NCBI GenBank assembly: GCA_030157545.1
Contig: JAOAUN010000025.1
Span: 146,880-210,879, forward strand
Direction: 5' to 3'
Length of the DNA: 64,000 nucleotides
From: Burkholderiaceae bacterium
GTDB lineage: Bacteria; Pseudomonadota; Gammaproteobacteria; Burkholderiales; Burkholderiaceae_D
Under the pieces are notes generated by a model. That model saw only the letters and a list, made by a program, of their open reading frames with translations. It was not told the origin of the DNA and did no database searches. Below are positions 55,185-63,899 of the stretch, piece by piece; position 1 is the stretch's first letter; each line of letters opens with the position of its first letter. Position numbers and translations under genes: made by a program.

Positions 55185-56456
55185 ATGAATCGCGGTTTCT
55201 ACATCATCATGGCAGCGCAGTTTTTTTCTTCGCTCGCCGACAATGCCCTCCTGATCGTCTCCATTGCGCTATTGGCAACAATGCAGGCGCCTGAATGGAT
55301 GACGCCGATGCTGAAGCTGTTCTTCGTCCTCTCCTACGTTGTACTGGCCGGTTTCGTCGGCGCATTCGCTGATGCCTTCCCCAAGGGGCGGGTCATGTTC
55401 ATCACCAACCTGGTCAAGATCTGCGGCTGCATGATGATGTTTCTGCACGTGCATCCGCTATTGGCTTACGCGATGGTCGGCTTTGGCGCTGCAGCCTACT
55501 CGCCTGCCAAATACGGCATCCTGACCGAACTCCTGCCTGCCGAAAAACTGGTTGCCGCAAATGGCTGGATCGAGGGCTTGACGGTCCTGTCGATTATTTT
55601 TGGCACCGTATTGGGCGGCGCGCTGGTCAGTCCGCAATTCGCATCGAGCTTGCCGCCAGTCCTGCTACCTTTCATCATCATGCCGGGAGAGGCACCTATC
55701 GAGATTGCGCTTGGCGTCATCATGGTCGCTTACATACTGGCTTCACTTTTCAATCTGAAAATACCCGAGACCGGCGCACACTATCCGAATCAGGAACACA
55801 GCCCGATAAAACTGATTCTTGATTTCTCGCATTGCTTCGTCACCCTATGGCGTGATCGTCTCGGCCAGATTTCGCTTGCTGTGACCTCGCTGTTCTGGGG
55901 GGCTGGCGCGACCTTGCAATTCATCGTCTTGAAATGGGCCGAGAAGGCACTCGATATGCCGCTCGACAAAGCAGCTGTTCTGCAGGGCGTAGTGGCAGTT
56001 GGCGTCGCCTTCGGCGCAATGTCCGCTGCACGAATGGTGCCTTTGAAAAAATCATTGACAGTGATGCCGCTGGGCTTCCTCATGGGACTGGTTGTTATCC
56101 TGATGACCATGGCGCATTCAGTCTGGCTCGCGTATCCGTTGCTGGTATTGATTGGGGCTTTGTCGGGTTATTTTGTCGTGCCGATGAATGCTTTGCTGCA
56201 GCATCGCGGCCATGTTCTGATGAGTGCAGGCCACTCGATTGCGGTACAGAATTTCAGCGAGAATTTATCTATTCTGCTGATGCTGGGTCTGTATGCGTTG
56301 ATGGTAAAGCTGGATTTGAGCGTCTATATCGTCATCGTGACATTCGGCCTGTTCGTCGCCGGCACCATGTGGCTGATCATGAAAAAGCACGCAGCCAATC
56401 AGCGTGAATATGATTCCATGCACTTGATCGGCGAGCAAAAGCACGTCGGCACCTGA
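55185..56456 (+). CDS. lplT: Lysophospholipid transporter LplT (MFS)
   Basis: A 423-residue inner-membrane major-facilitator protein with about 11-12 hydrophobic segments. The N-terminus MNRGFYIIMAAQFFSSLADNALL is the family hallmark; AAYSPAKYGILTELLP and GRVMFITNLVKI follow. LplT flips lysophosphatidylethanolamine back across the inner membrane. The acyltransferase Aas, with which it is often fused or paired, is not in the window. It is divergent from alr. Confidence 0.94.
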   Translation: MNRGFYIIMAAQFFSSLADNALLIVSIALLATMQAPEWMTPMLKLFFVLSYVVLAGFVGAFADAFPKGRVMFITNLVKICGCMMMFLHVHPLLAYAMVGFGAAAYSPAKYGILTELLPAEKLVAANGWIEGLTVLSIIFGTVLGGALVSPQFASSLPPVLLPFIIMPGEAPIEIALGVIMVAYILASLFNLKIPETGAHYPNQEHSPIKLILDFSHCFVTLWRDRLGQISLAVTSLFWGAGATLQFIVLKWAEKALDMPLDKAAVLQGVVAVGVAFGAMSAARMVPLKKSLTVMPLGFLMGLVVILMTMAHSVWLAYPLLVLIGALSGYFVVPMNALLQHRGHVLMSAGHSIAVQNFSENLSILLMLGLYALMVKLDLSVYIVIVTFGLFVAGTMWLIMKKHAANQREYDSMHLIGEQKHVGT

Positions 56457-56464
56457 CAACCCCA

Positions 56465-57472
56465 TCAAGCCGCTGTCGCTCGCTGCAATTTTTTTTCAGC
56501 CCTGCCCTGCCAGTCATCCGGCACCACAAATCCGCGATCCGTTTCCAGCAGCCAGCCATCCTGCAAAGTCAGACTGGCGACCATAACCGGCATCGCATCG
56601 ACAGCGAACTGCTGGTTCAGCTGTGTTTGCAAAACTGCGCGTGTCATGCCTTCGCTTTTGAGCAAGCGTGCCGGAGCAAGCCACGATAGCCTGGGCAAGA
56701 TCACGCAGTAATCTGTATCGACATGCGCATCCAGTTCTTGCAGGCTGCACCACCAGCCGCGACAGTGTTGCGCTGAAATGCCGAGCTCATTCGAAGGCAA
56801 TGATTCATCGCGACGATAAAATAGCCAGCCCCGAATGAGCGCTTGCGCCGTAGCCAGCGCTTGCGGCAGATGTGGCTGCGCAGCCGGATGCTGACCAAGC
56901 GCCAACTGACGCTGCAAAATCTTGCGCATTTTTGCCCCAAGCGTATCAGCCAGATTTGGCCCGACAAAATAATCGGCAGATTGCAGCGCAGGCTGACCCG
57001 GCAAGCTTGCGTGCAGCAGATAAAACTTGGTCGCGAATTCCCAATGCACCAGTGCATCACCTTGCCAAAGCAAAAAATCGAATTCACCGATGGTTTCGTC
57101 TTTGCCAGCCTGTACCTGCACGCCATGCGCAAACAGGCAAGCTTGTTCCTGAAAATACCAGGCAAGCAGCTTTTCAGCATAGCGGCCCAATCGAGTGAAG
57201 CGGTGTATGCCAAGGAATTCATGCAGCGCTTGCGGCGCAGCGTCGAGCCGCTGCAACCAAGGTAATGCATCGGTAGCGGCGGCCGCCGGCAGGCTGGCTA
57301 TTTTTCCTTGCCAGCGCGATGCAGCAGGATCGAGCAAATCCGGTGCTTCCAGTAACCATGCCAGTGATCTGACATGCGGATCATGCAGCGCGTGCCAGCG
57401 CTGGTGAAATGCAGATTGATAGCTAGCCACGGAAACGGCTGAAGCAGCAGCGGCAGCAGCTTCAGCGGTCAT
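56465..57472 (-). CDS. DUF1853 family protein
   Basis: A 335-residue protein that fits the DUF1853 family. VRSLAWLLEAPDLLD near residue 32, FTRLGRYAEKLLAWYFQ near 95, TIGEFDFLLWQGDALVHWEFATKFYL near 125-150 and the end WLLETDRGFVVPDDW are the recognisable blocks. E-x-D and E-x-x-x-K patterns suggest a nuclease-like (PD-(D/E)xK-type) core, but that is inference. It has no signal peptide. Start at ATG 57472; the frame continues upstream inside the uracil-DNA glycosylase gene, whose last 11 bases overlap it. The C-terminus is basic (GRAEKKLQRATAA). Confidence 0.85.
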   Translation of the reverse strand: MTAEAAAAAASAVSVASYQSAFHQRWHALHDPHVRSLAWLLEAPDLLDPAASRWQGKIASLPAAAATDALPWLQRLDAAPQALHEFLGIHRFTRLGRYAEKLLAWYFQEQACLFAHGVQVQAGKDETIGEFDFLLWQGDALVHWEFATKFYLLHASLPGQPALQSADYFVGPNLADTLGAKMRKILQRQLALGQHPAAQPHLPQALATAQALIRGWLFYRRDESLPSNELGISAQHCRGWWCSLQELDAHVDTDYCVILPRLSWLAPARLLKSEGMTRAVLQTQLNQQFAVDAMPVMVASLTLQDGWLLETDRGFVVPDDWQGRAEKKLQRATAA

Positions 57473-58220
57473 TACTGGTGCTCTTGACCTTTGCCAATGC
57501 AAGGCAAAGATCAGCCCAGCTCTTGGCCTTTTCTGCTGGCTTGCGCAGCAAGTACGCCGGGTGATAAGTGACAACGACAGGAATGCTGCCATGCTGATGC
57601 AGTGTGCCGCGCAAACTGCCCAATGGTGTGTCGGCATCCAGTTCCAGCAAAGAGCTTGCTGCAACCTTGCCGAGCGCGACGATGACAGCGGGTTTGATTA
57701 GTGCTATCTGGCGTTCCAGATAAGGCCGGCACGCAGCGACTTCGTCGGCAGCCGGCGGACGATCATGACCAGCTTGATCAACCGGACGACATTTGACGGT
57801 GTTGGCAATAAACGTTTGTTTGCCGCGTTCCAGACCGATTGCCTGCAGCATATTGTCGAGCAGCTTGCCGGCCGCTCCTACGAAAGGCTCACCTTGCAAG
57901 TCCTCATTGTGACCCGGCCCTTCACCGACGAATAACCATGCTGCAACAGTCGCATCAGTTGTACCAGCGCCCGGTACCGCCTGCGTCCTGGTCTCGCACA
58001 AGCGGCAGCGCGTGCAATGCGTGATTGCGTCATTAAGTGCATCCCAATCCATTTGCGCGATTGCGTCGTTTGAGATGGCAACGGTCCGGAATGTTTCGCT
58101 TGGCAAGTCGCCATTAGTATTGTCATCAGCGTGCTGTTCAGCCTGACTGCCACGGCGGTGCCAGACCGGTCCCAGTCCCATCTGTTCGAGCTTGACCAGC
58201 TTTTGTGACGAGGCATTCAT
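57462..58220 (-). CDS. Uracil-DNA glycosylase, family 4/5-like (iron-sulfur)
   Basis: A 252-residue glycosylase that excises uracil from DNA. Cysteines in CTRCRLC near residue 63, NTVKCRPV near 140 and VAACRPYLE near 162 supply the 4Fe-4S cluster. GEGPGHNEDLQGEPFVGAAG near 95 is the uracil-binding motif 1, and TYHPAYLLR near 225 is motif 2. The N-terminus (about 55 residues before the Cys motif) is longer than in bare family-4 enzymes. Start ATG 58220; the frame runs further upstream into rimI. It is the third gene of the tsaB-rimI-udg-DUF1853 unit. Confidence 0.92.
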   Translation of the reverse strand: MNASSQKLVKLEQMGLGPVWHRRGSQAEQHADDNTNGDLPSETFRTVAISNDAIAQMDWDALNDAITHCTRCRLCETRTQAVPGAGTTDATVAAWLFVGEGPGHNEDLQGEPFVGAAGKLLDNMLQAIGLERGKQTFIANTVKCRPVDQAGHDRPPAADEVAACRPYLERQIALIKPAVIVALGKVAASSLLELDADTPLGSLRGTLHQHGSIPVVVTYHPAYLLRKPAEKAKSWADLCLALAKVKSTSNDR

Positions 58221-58224
58221 GATT

Positions 58225-58749
58225 TCAATCGGAAAGCAGCAGGCGCATGACAATGGCGTCTTCCCGTGCAGAAGCGCCGGCCGGATAATAATTTTTACGT
58301 ATGCCAATCTGCTCAAATCCAACATGCAGATAGACGTGCAGCGCCCGTTGGTTAGACGGCCGCACTTCAAGCAGCACGGACTTCATGCCTGCTTCGCGCG
58401 CCAGTTCCGTTATTTTGTTGAGCAGCATGCGCCCCAGACCTGTTCCCTGTAAATCTGGTCGTACAGTGATGTTGAGAATATGCAGTTCATCGACTGCATT
58501 CATCAGTAAAAAATAGCCTGCCAGCCTGCCATCATGAGAGCGCATGACCCAGGCCGGATAAGCGCTGGCCAGTGAGTCAAGGAAATTACCGCGAGTCCAG
58601 GGAAAAGGAAAAGCATCTGCCTCAATAGCGGCGACCTGTTCGATGTCGGACGCGCGCATCATTGCAAAACGCATTTCTCTGTTGATGCGTGATTGGCCAA
58701 CACATTCGGCAGCACTTGTGTCTTTGATGGTTTGCAGTCCGGTACTCAA
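58225..58749 (-). CDS. rimI: Ribosomal protein S18 alanine N-acetyltransferase RimI
   Basis: A GNAT acetyltransferase; acetyl-CoA site VRPDLQGTGLGRMLLNK lies in the middle, with FPFPWTRGNFLDSL before it and the family C-terminus AREDAIVMRLLL. TTG 58749 overlaps the tsaB stop (TTGA) and gives 174 residues; ATG 58674 (RFAMMRASDIEQ follows) gives the usual length of about 149. I report the longer form but cannot decide. Adjacent tsaB and rimI are common, both serving the translation apparatus. Confidence 0.9.
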   Translation of the reverse strand: MSTGLQTIKDTSAAECVGQSRINREMRFAMMRASDIEQVAAIEADAFPFPWTRGNFLDSLASAYPAWVMRSHDGRLAGYFLLMNAVDELHILNITVRPDLQGTGLGRMLLNKITELAREAGMKSVLLEVRPSNQRALHVYLHVGFEQIGIRKNYYPAGASAREDAIVMRLLLSD

Positions 58750-59432
58750 GGCCGCACTCCTGCCTGTCTTTCCTTGACGGTCAGTGCAACCTTATTGCGC
58801 AAATACAGAGGCTGCGCATCTCGTGCATGCACTATCTCGCCGTTCCTGACAGCGGTCGCTGCCAAACGTGCGACATGTTCCGCATGCGGCATCACATCCG
58901 CATACAGTTTTGCATTGCCAAGGTGGATGAATTCTTCCGCATAAGCAGTCAGGCCGTTGCCACATACGGCCACCTTGCCATGCGGTTTGACATCAGCTGC
59001 TTTCGATAATTGTGGTGCAGAGACGGTATGCCATTCATCCAGATAACGATACTGCGCCCAGTAAACCTCTCCCATGCGGGCATCAAGCACAGCAACAATG
59101 TCGGTGCCCGCTCCGGCAGCGTGTGCAGCCTCTGCCATTGCAAGCAGGCTGACTACCGGCACTACCGGCACATTGGCGCCAAAAGCCAGACCTTGGGCAA
59201 GCCCACATGCGGTACGCACACCGGTAAACGAGCCGGGGCCGGCGCCGAAAGCCAGCGCATCGCATTGCGCCAGCGTGATGTCTGCTTCCAGCAGCAAGTC
59301 CTGCAGCAGCGCCAGCACCGTCTGGGAATGCACCTGCACACCGGCTGAATCACGCGTGCTGAGCTGCTGGCCGCGCAGTAAAGCAACGGACGCATGTTCG
59401 GTCGATGTTTCAAGGGCGAGAATGTAAGCCAT
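58746..59432 (-). CDS. tsaB: tRNA threonylcarbamoyladenosine complex subunit TsaB
   Basis: A 228-residue ASKHA-fold protein needed with TsaD and TsaE for the t6A37 modification. ILALETSTEHASVALL at the start and FGAGPGSFTGVRTACGLAQGLAFG near residue 62 are the TsaB signatures. Length is typical. It heads the unit rimI-udg-DUF1853. Confidence 0.95.
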   Translation of the reverse strand: MAYILALETSTEHASVALLRGQQLSTRDSAGVQVHSQTVLALLQDLLLEADITLAQCDALAFGAGPGSFTGVRTACGLAQGLAFGANVPVVPVVSLLAMAEAAHAAGAGTDIVAVLDARMGEVYWAQYRYLDEWHTVSAPQLSKAADVKPHGKVAVCGNGLTAYAEEFIHLGNAKLYADVMPHAEHVARLAATAVRNGEIVHARDAQPLYLRNKVALTVKERQAGVRP

Positions 59433-59507
59433 GTTCGTTATTTTACCGTGATGACTGCCGCTTGCATCTACTTCCGGTGCAGATATGCGCTACGGTAAAA
59501 TAGTCGC

Positions 59508-59936
59508 ATGTCCAGTCTCTTCCTTACCCCTGCCAATTTCCCGCAGCTTGCGGCTGCCCTCGCCGCTGATAAATGGGTCGTCGCCTGTCTGTGTGCGGCA
59601 TGGTGCGATGTCTGCAAACAGTACCGCGCCGGCTTTGATGCGGTGGCGGCGCAGCATCCGGACCAATTGTTTTTATGGATTGATATCGAAGACCAGGCCG
59701 ATCTGGTCGGCGACCTCGATGTGGAAAATTTTCCGACCATCCTGATGCAGCGCGGTGACACCGTCGCTTTTTATGGCACCATGCTGCCCGAGCCGCGCCA
59801 GGTGGCGCGCTTGCTGCAGGCACAGCTTGAAAGACCCGATGCCGAGCTGATGCGTGAAGCCGGCAGCACCCCCGAACGCCAGCAGTGGCAGCGCGAATGC
59901 AATCTGCGTGCGCGTCTGGCCGACCTAGCTTCTTGA
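59508..59936 (+). CDS. Thioredoxin-like protein with CDVC motif
   Basis: A 142-residue thioredoxin-fold protein without signal peptide. AAWCDVCKQYRAGFDAVAAQ near residue 30 carries a CxxC of unusual type (CDVC; thioredoxin is CGPC). VENFPTILMQRGD near residue 73 has the cis-Pro. The C-terminal 40 residues are charged and helical (RPDAELMREAGSTPERQQW). It is probably a reductase or co-chaperone of unknown partner. It is divergent from tsaB. Confidence 0.85.
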   Translation: MSSLFLTPANFPQLAAALAADKWVVACLCAAWCDVCKQYRAGFDAVAAQHPDQLFLWIDIEDQADLVGDLDVENFPTILMQRGDTVAFYGTMLPEPRQVARLLQAQLERPDAELMREAGSTPERQQWQRECNLRARLADLAS

Positions 59937-59943
59937 AAGATTA

Positions 59944-60453
59944 ATGATGACCATTTCCATGTTCGACGCTTCGGTGCCCGTTGTGAATCAGATGCTGGGC
60001 AGCCTGTCCGCTATTCTGGCCAAAGCCGAAGCGCACGCTGTTGCGCGCAACATCAACCCTGAAGTGCTGGTGCAGTCGCGCCTGTTTCCTGACATGCTGC
60101 CGCTGGCCAAACAAGTGCAGATCGCCTGCGATTTTTCCAAGGGCCTGTGCGCGCGGCTGGCTGCTGTCGAAGCTCCGAAGTTCGAGGACAACGAAGTGAC
60201 GCTGGCCGACCTGCAACAGCGCATTCGCAAGACGCTGGATTTTGTGGCGACCATCAAGCCCGAACAACTCAACGGCACCGAAGATCGTGACATCACTTTC
60301 AGTTTCGGCACCAACACGCGGGAATTCAAGGGCATGCCTTATTTGCTGCACTATGCAATGCCGCAAATCGTGTTCCATGTAACGACCGCTTACGCCATCC
60401 TGCGCAGCAGCGGCGTGGAGCTCGGCAAGCGCGACTTCGTCGGCTCGTTCTAA
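59944..60453 (+). CDS. DUF1993 family protein
   Basis: The 169-residue protein matches the DUF1993 pattern: MFDASVPVVNQMLGSLSAIL, ARNINPEVLVQSRLFPDMLPL, and the end MPYLLHYAMPQIVFHVTTAYAILR, a DinB-like four-helix bundle. It has no signal peptide. The start may be either ATG 59944 or ATG 59947. It lies 7 bases after the thioredoxin-like gene and is probably co-transcribed; it converges on the molybdopterin oxidoreductase with one base between. Confidence 0.85.
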   Translation: MMTISMFDASVPVVNQMLGSLSAILAKAEAHAVARNINPEVLVQSRLFPDMLPLAKQVQIACDFSKGLCARLAAVEAPKFEDNEVTLADLQQRIRKTLDFVATIKPEQLNGTEDRDITFSFGTNTREFKGMPYLLHYAMPQIVFHVTTAYAILRSSGVELGKRDFVGSF

Positions 60454-60454
60454 G

Positions 60455-62713
60455 CTACGCTAAACGCAAGGGCAGGCTGCGCAAGCGCTTGCCTGTCAGT
60501 GCAAAAACCGCGTTGGCCACTGCCGGCGCAATCGGCGGCAAGCCCGGCTCGCCCACCCCTTCAGGCGGCTCTGCGTTCTGAATCAGTACGGTTTCAATCA
60601 AGGGCGACTGATTCATCCGGATCATCGGATAGTCATGAAAATTGCGCTGCATGACCTGACCGTCCCGAATCGTAATCTCGCCGTACAGCGCAGCAGACAG
60701 GCCATAGATGACAGCCGACTCAATCTGCTGCCTGACCCCGTCCGGATTGACCACGATGCCGCAATCAACCGCGCACGTCACTTTGTGCACGCGTATTTGC
60801 CCGTCCTCTATCGAGACTTCAGCGACTTCAGCGACAATGCTGCCAAAAGACTGATGCAGCGCGACACCATGCGCGCGATTAGCTGCCGGCTTGCCGGCTT
60901 TTTCTACTGCCGCATTCAGCACTGCCAGATGGCGCGGATGGTTTTGCAAAAGGCTGCGCCGCATGTCGACAGGGTCAATCTTTGCCGCGTGCGCGATCTC
61001 GTCGATAAAACTCTCTTTGAAAAACGCATTGTGCGAATGGCCTACCGAGCGCCATGAACCTATAGGCACACCTGTATCCACAATCACATGCGCCATCTTC
61101 TGGTTTGGAAATTCATAGCAAAGGTCGAACAAACCTTCAATGCTTGTTTTGTCAGGGCCGGATTTGGGTAGACCAAAAGCACGCGCCAACATCTCCTGTC
61201 CGGGTGCACCGGACGCTGATTTGCTTTGGTAAGTTTGCACTTTGCCGCTGGCGTCGAGCGTGGCGTTAAAGCGTGCCAGTGAGGCCGGACGGTAAAAGTC
61301 ATGGGCGGTATCGTCTTCACGCCGCCAGATCAATTGCACGGGTGCGCCTTGAGCCGCACGAGCTATGGCTACTGCCTGCATCACCATATCGGTTTCCAGC
61401 CGGCGGCCAAAGCCGCCCCCCAGATAAGTTGTGTGCACCGTAACATGGTCTTCGTCAATACCAGCCGCCTTTGCAGCAGACGTCACGGCGATGGACGGCA
61501 CCTGCGTCGGCACCCACAGCGTGAGCTTGCCGTCTTTCAGTTGCGCAGTGCAGTTGATCGGTTCGAGTGCCGCATGCGCGAGGAAAGGAGCGCTGTATTC
61601 GGCTTGCAGTGTTTGTGCAGCAGCTGCGCCCTGATCAATGTCACCGGTCTTGTAGTAAGTAAAGCCGGATTCTTGCTCAATGCTGGTTTTTAATTGTTCT
61701 GCGATGCTTGCACTCGAAAGTTTTGTGTGCTTGCCCGCTTCCCATACCACCGGCAACTTTGCCACTGCCTTTTGCGCCTGCCACCAGCTTTTCGCGATGA
61801 CGGCCACACTAGCCGGCGTGCCGGCGCGGTTACTCGCAACGGGCACCACATGCAACACGCCGGGCAAGCCTGCGACTGCGGCCTGATCAAAAGACGACAG
61901 GCTACCGCCGAAAACCGGGCTCATTTTGACCGCGGCATAGAGCATGCCGTCGGGTCTTACATCCATGCCGAATTGTGCGCTGCCGTTGACCTTGGCAGGG
62001 CTGTCGCGCCGCATCGCCGTATGACCGATCAGCTTGAATTCTGCAGGGTCTTTCAATACAAAGCCGGCCGGCTTCAGCGTTGCTGCCCTGACAGCCAGTT
62101 CGCCATAACTGGCGCGCTTGCCGCTGCCATGCACCACAAAACCTTGATCGGTACTGCACTCTTCCAAGGGTACTTTCCATTCATCGGCAGCTGAAGCCAG
62201 CAACATTGCCCGTGCAGCAGCACCTGCTTCACGCATCGTCAGCCAGCTGTCCTTGATACTGGACGAACCACCAGTGACCATGATCCCGAATTCACGCGAG
62301 ACCTTTTTGGACAGCCATTGCGCGGTGCGCTTGAGTGCGCCGCGTTCATCCGGATGAAACGGCAGGCCATCGGCGAGCATGCTGATGTCGCCATAAATCT
62401 TGTCAATCGGAGCCTGCGCGATATCGACCATGTGCAGCGGGATGTCGAGTTCTTCTGCCACCAGCACAGGCAGACTGGTAAAGACGCCCTGTCCCATTTC
62501 ATTTTTTGCCAGCGCCACAGTGACACGACCGCTGCTTGCGACCATGACCCATCCATTCAATGCAATCGTGCCACTGGCTGACTGCATGGTCGACGTTGGA
62601 TAGAGCCGCTGGCGCGGCGCAAGCATGCCCCAGCCAACGACCAGAGCGCCGGCAATACCGGCACCACCCAAGATAAAGCGACGGCGGGAGTTGGATTTGG
62701 CTGCAGCGTTCAT
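60455..62713 (-). CDS. Molybdopterin-binding oxidoreductase large subunit (IorB-like)
   Basis: A 752-residue protein of the xanthine-dehydrogenase family large subunits, closest in style to isoquinoline 1-oxidoreductase beta subunits. It has a twin-arginine signal (SRRRFILGGAGIAGALVVGW), so it is exported folded. TYLGGGFGRRLETDMVMQAV and CAVDCGIVVNPDGVRQQIES are family cofactor regions; VGEPGLPPIAPAVANAVFALTG near the C-terminus includes the GExG active-site Glu region. The usual small 2Fe-2S partner (IorA) is not next to it; the next gene is a convergent DUF1993. Start ATG 62713 with AGGA 5 bases upstream. It is divergent from a LysR gene that probably controls it. Confidence 0.88.
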   Translation of the reverse strand: MNAAAKSNSRRRFILGGAGIAGALVVGWGMLAPRQRLYPTSTMQSASGTIALNGWVMVASSGRVTVALAKNEMGQGVFTSLPVLVAEELDIPLHMVDIAQAPIDKIYGDISMLADGLPFHPDERGALKRTAQWLSKKVSREFGIMVTGGSSSIKDSWLTMREAGAAARAMLLASAADEWKVPLEECSTDQGFVVHGSGKRASYGELAVRAATLKPAGFVLKDPAEFKLIGHTAMRRDSPAKVNGSAQFGMDVRPDGMLYAAVKMSPVFGGSLSSFDQAAVAGLPGVLHVVPVASNRAGTPASVAVIAKSWWQAQKAVAKLPVVWEAGKHTKLSSASIAEQLKTSIEQESGFTYYKTGDIDQGAAAAQTLQAEYSAPFLAHAALEPINCTAQLKDGKLTLWVPTQVPSIAVTSAAKAAGIDEDHVTVHTTYLGGGFGRRLETDMVMQAVAIARAAQGAPVQLIWRREDDTAHDFYRPASLARFNATLDASGKVQTYQSKSASGAPGQEMLARAFGLPKSGPDKTSIEGLFDLCYEFPNQKMAHVIVDTGVPIGSWRSVGHSHNAFFKESFIDEIAHAAKIDPVDMRRSLLQNHPRHLAVLNAAVEKAGKPAANRAHGVALHQSFGSIVAEVAEVSIEDGQIRVHKVTCAVDCGIVVNPDGVRQQIESAVIYGLSAALYGEITIRDGQVMQRNFHDYPMIRMNQSPLIETVLIQNAEPPEGVGEPGLPPIAPAVANAVFALTGKRLRSLPLRLA

Positions 62714-62787
62714 ATTAGTCCTGTTCGTTTGTCGGCATTGTTTGCTGAGTTGACATAGTAGCAGCCACTCCATTTGCGAGTGAAATA

Positions 62788-62818
62788 ATCATAAAGTCGC
62801 ATCAAATCGTTTTATCAT
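62788..62818. promoter_or_regulatory. Possible LysR-type operator in the divergent promoter region
   Basis: ATCATAAA (62788) and TTTATCAT (62811) form an imperfect inverted repeat with centres 23 bases apart, between the oxidoreductase and LysR starts. LysR regulators bind such dyads, often with a T-N11-A core, but I did not find a clean core. Confidence 0.3.
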
Positions 62819-62845
62819 TTCGTTTTTGTCACAAGCACTAGCGCT

Positions 62846-63766
62846 ATGGATCAGTTCAAGCAAATTTCTACCTTCGTTGATGTTGTGGCCAAAGGCAGCC
62901 TTTCAGCAGCAGCTCGCGCCGAAGGCATCGCACCGGCCATGATAGGACGTCGCCTCGACGCGCTGGAAGCAAGGCTGGGTGTCAAGCTCTTGCAGCGCAC
63001 CACACGCAAAATCGCGCTGACGAACGAAGGCGAAGCTTTTCTGGAGAATTGTCAGCGCATTCTGCTGGATCTTGAAAACGCCGAGTTGCAGGTGTCGGAG
63101 CGTAGTGCGCGTCCTAGTGGCCATTTAAATGTCTCTGCGCCGGCCGGCTTTGGCCGGCAACATGTCGCGAGCCTGATTCCGTCCTTTCTGGCGGAGCATC
63201 AGGATGTAACACTCACGCTGAACCTGAATGACCGCATCGTCGACCTGATCGGTGAAGGCGTTGACGTCGCGATCAGGATTGCCGATTTGTCGGATTCGAA
63301 CCTGATCGGCGTTAAGCTCGTTGATAACAAGCGCGTCGTTGTCGCCACGCCCGATTATCTGAAAAAACATGGTCGCCCGGTTTCGCTCGATGAGCTGTCG
63401 CGTCATAACTGCCTGGCCATTTCCAGTCAGGGCAGCCAGCGCGGCTGGACTTTCCGCCAGAACGGCAAGAACGTCACGCTTAAAGTGCAAGGAAATATGG
63501 TCTGCAATGATGGCGCGGTCTTGTATGACTGGGCACTCGAAAGCCGCGGTCTGGCTTGGCGATCCATGTGGGAAGTGGGTACCGAGATCGAGTCAGGACA
63601 ATTGGTCACGGTTCTGGATGACTATGCAGCTCCCGGCAATGACATTTATGCGATTTTCGCACAACGCCAGCATTTGCCATTGCGGATACGCGCGTTTGTT
63701 GACTTTCTCAGGCGGGCATTCGCGCAGCCTGACTACTGGAGCAAAGCTAAGAGGCCGCGCTGGTAA
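62846..63766 (+). CDS. LysR family transcriptional regulator
   Basis: A 306-residue regulator. The helix-turn-helix lies at residues 5-60 (FVDVVAKGSLSAAARAEG, ARLGVKLLQRTTRK). The effector domain starts near 90 (GHLNVSAPAGFGRQHVASLIPSFLAEH). It fits the CrgA/PA-type branch with the SRGLAWRSMWEVGTEIESGQLV block near the end. It is divergent from the molybdopterin oxidoreductase, which it probably regulates; the inducer is unknown. Confidence 0.93.
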   Translation: MDQFKQISTFVDVVAKGSLSAAARAEGIAPAMIGRRLDALEARLGVKLLQRTTRKIALTNEGEAFLENCQRILLDLENAELQVSERSARPSGHLNVSAPAGFGRQHVASLIPSFLAEHQDVTLTLNLNDRIVDLIGEGVDVAIRIADLSDSNLIGVKLVDNKRVVVATPDYLKKHGRPVSLDELSRHNCLAISSQGSQRGWTFRQNGKNVTLKVQGNMVCNDGAVLYDWALESRGLAWRSMWEVGTEIESGQLVTVLDDYAAPGNDIYAIFAQRQHLPLRIRAFVDFLRRAFAQPDYWSKAKRPRW

Positions 63767-63852
63767 CCGGCTTTCGCAGCTGGCTTATCGCCAGACGTCA
63801 TCGACACCGACTTGCGGCTGCTGCGTAATTTTGCCACCTCAAAGTAGCAGGC

Positions 63853-63884
63853 AAAAAAAATCCCTGCCGAAGCAGGGATTTCTT
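63853..63884 (-). terminator. Terminator of the cold-shock gene
   Basis: CCCTGC-CGAA-GCAGGG hairpin with flanking A and T runs, about 15 bases past the stop on the minus strand. Confidence 0.85.
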
Positions 63885-63899
63885 AGAACCGGTAAAAGC

